Below are positions 6,690-7,127 of a stretch of 7,127 nucleotides of DNA, one piece after another. The notes beneath the pieces were generated by a model. It did no database searches. It worked only from the letters and a program-made list of their open reading frames with translations, and had not been told where the DNA came from. Position numbers and translations under genes: made by a program. Position 1 is the first letter of the stretch. Each line of letters starts with the position of its first letter. The DNA is taken from positions 1 to 7,127 of the forward strand of contig JAWOCV010000073.1 in NCBI GenBank assembly GCA_046483585.1. Direction: 5' to 3'. The DNA is from Marinilabilia sp046483585. GTDB lineage: Bacteria > Bacteroidota > Bacteroidia > Bacteroidales > Marinilabiliaceae.

Positions 6690-6852
6690 ATGGCTTCTCT
6701 CTGTTAAGATTACTGGAACGGGGTTGCCCATTTAATTCTTCCGCACCCACGGCATCCTCCACACAAGCAATTTTAATATCCGGCTGCTTATTAGCCAAAC
6801 AGAAAGGTAAAACAAAATCGGCAATAAAGATACCAAATACTCTTTTCCTCAC
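6673..6852 (-). CDS. Possible small protein on the minus strand (doubtful)
   Basis: A minus-strand frame starts with GTG (6852-6850) and ends with TGA (6675-6673), giving 59 residues. It begins V-R-K-R-V-F-G-I-F-I-A-D-F and ends F-M-K-K-E. The frame stays open upstream to a TAA near 6900 but contains no ATG there. The composition looks protein-like (a hydrophobic stretch near residues 4-18, then a mixed charged half) and the codons are not obviously biased. I recognise no homologue. It converges on the Bfd-like gene and overlaps its last 17 bases. It could be a small gene, a decayed remnant or chance. The plus strand here is also open (6584-6883) but overlaps the Bfd-like gene out of frame. 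Otherwise I see no gene, repeat or RNA in 6690-6955. Confidence 0.25.
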   Translation of the reverse strand: MRKRVFGIFIADFVLPFCLANKQPDIKIACVEDAVGAEELNGQPRSSNLNREKPFMKKE

Positions 6853-6929
6853 GGTATGCCATCTTTTGATCTCAGCATCCTGATTTTGATCATTGGTTTT
6901 TTATGTTTCTTGTTGTAAATCGTAAAAAA

Positions 6930-6959
6930 ATGATGAACACACCAAAAATTCACCAATGA
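6930..6959 (+). CDS. Possible nine-codon leader frame overlapping the carbamate kinase start
   Basis: ATG-ATG at 6930-6935 opens a frame encoding M-M-N-T-P-K-I-H-Q. Its TGA stop (6957-6959) overlaps the ATG of carbamate kinase (6956-6958) as ATGA. That layout can couple translation of the two frames. It is short enough to be chance. Confidence 0.2.
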   Translation: MMNTPKIHQ

Positions 6960-7127
6960 GTAAATTAGCAGTAATCGCTTTAGGGGGCAATGCCCTGCTC
7001 CGAAACGACCAGGCAGGCACCATTGATGAGCAGGAAGACAACACAACCGAAACACTGGAAAACCTGATATTTCTGGTAAAAGAGGGATACAATCTGGTTT
7101 TCACCCATGGTAACGGGCCACAGGTGG
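6956..7127 (+). CDS. arcC: Carbamate kinase, N-terminal part (cut by window end)
   Basis: The first 57 codons of a carbamate kinase are present; the gene runs off the right edge. The enzyme interconverts carbamoyl phosphate + ADP with carbamate + ATP, typically the ATP-yielding last step of arginine, citrulline or purine-derived catabolism. The start shows L-G-G-N-A-L (9-14), the N-terminal Gly-rich phosphate-binding loop of amino-acid kinase family members, and H51-G-N-G-P-Q-V57, the second family block. The lone ATG at 6956 gives the normal family N-terminus. No strong promoter is evident; TATGTTTC at 6902-6909 is one base off the TAnnTTTG box but lacks a well-placed -33 element. Partner genes such as ornithine carbamoyltransferase are not visible in the window. 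Confidence 0.93.
   Translation, partial: MSKLAVIALGGNALLRNDQAGTIDEQEDNTTETLENLIFLVKEGYNLVFTHGNGPQV

Noticed and set aside
6584..6883. 99-residue plus-strand frame beginning inside the Bfd-like gene
   Set aside because: It overlaps the Bfd-like gene out of frame for over 100 bases, is Ser/Leu-rich and matches no family I know.
1..7127. CRISPR arrays, tRNA/rRNA genes, insertion sequences or phage genes
   Set aside because: No repeated spacers, tRNA-like cloverleaf, transposase motifs or terminal repeats were seen on either strand.

Overview
The window looks like chromosomal DNA of an anaerobic or facultative member of the Bacteroidota, probably Bacteroidales/Marinilabiliales-like. The reasons are the Bacteroidota-type promoter boxes (TAnnTTTG with an upstream TTTG-like element), the absence of Shine-Dalgarno sequences before the starts, the protein family mix (GLPGLI-like lipoprotein, short FtsK followed by LolA) and the moderately AT-rich spacers. 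The taxonomic placement is inference. All confident genes are on the + strand.

Layout: positions 1-246 hold no convincing gene, only AT-rich sequence and a strong hairpin (173-199). Next come two subunits of a sodium-translocating acyl-CoA/oxaloacetate decarboxylase: a biotin carboxyl carrier protein (247-672) and, after a 264-base gap, the membrane beta subunit (937-2190). Two terminator hairpins close this block. A lipoprotein of GLPGLI/DUF4412-like character (2381-3085) follows with its own terminator. Then comes a clear promoter and the ftsK-lolA pair: FtsK DNA translocase (3227-5677) and a LolA-type periplasmic lipoprotein carrier (5723-6379), ended by a GC-rich hairpin. A small Bfd-like [2Fe-2S] protein (6465-6689) stands alone. 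A 266-base spacer contains a possible small minus-strand reading frame. The window ends inside a carbamate kinase gene (from 6956).

How the genes fit together: the carrier protein takes CO2 from a carboxyltransferase (not in the window) on its biotin, and the beta subunit decarboxylates it while exporting Na+. Carbamate kinase suggests ATP formation from carbamoyl phosphate. Both fit a fermentative, sodium-using energy economy. FtsK and LolA serve cell division/chromosome segregation and outer-membrane lipoprotein traffic.

I do not see a previously undescribed system here. This is mostly core gene content. The points most worth a second look are the promoter that abuts the lipoprotein start codon, the signal-peptide-like extension on the beta subunit, the hairpin in front of the carrier gene, the small minus-strand frame near 6673-6852, and a nine-codon leader frame overlapping the carbamate kinase start.
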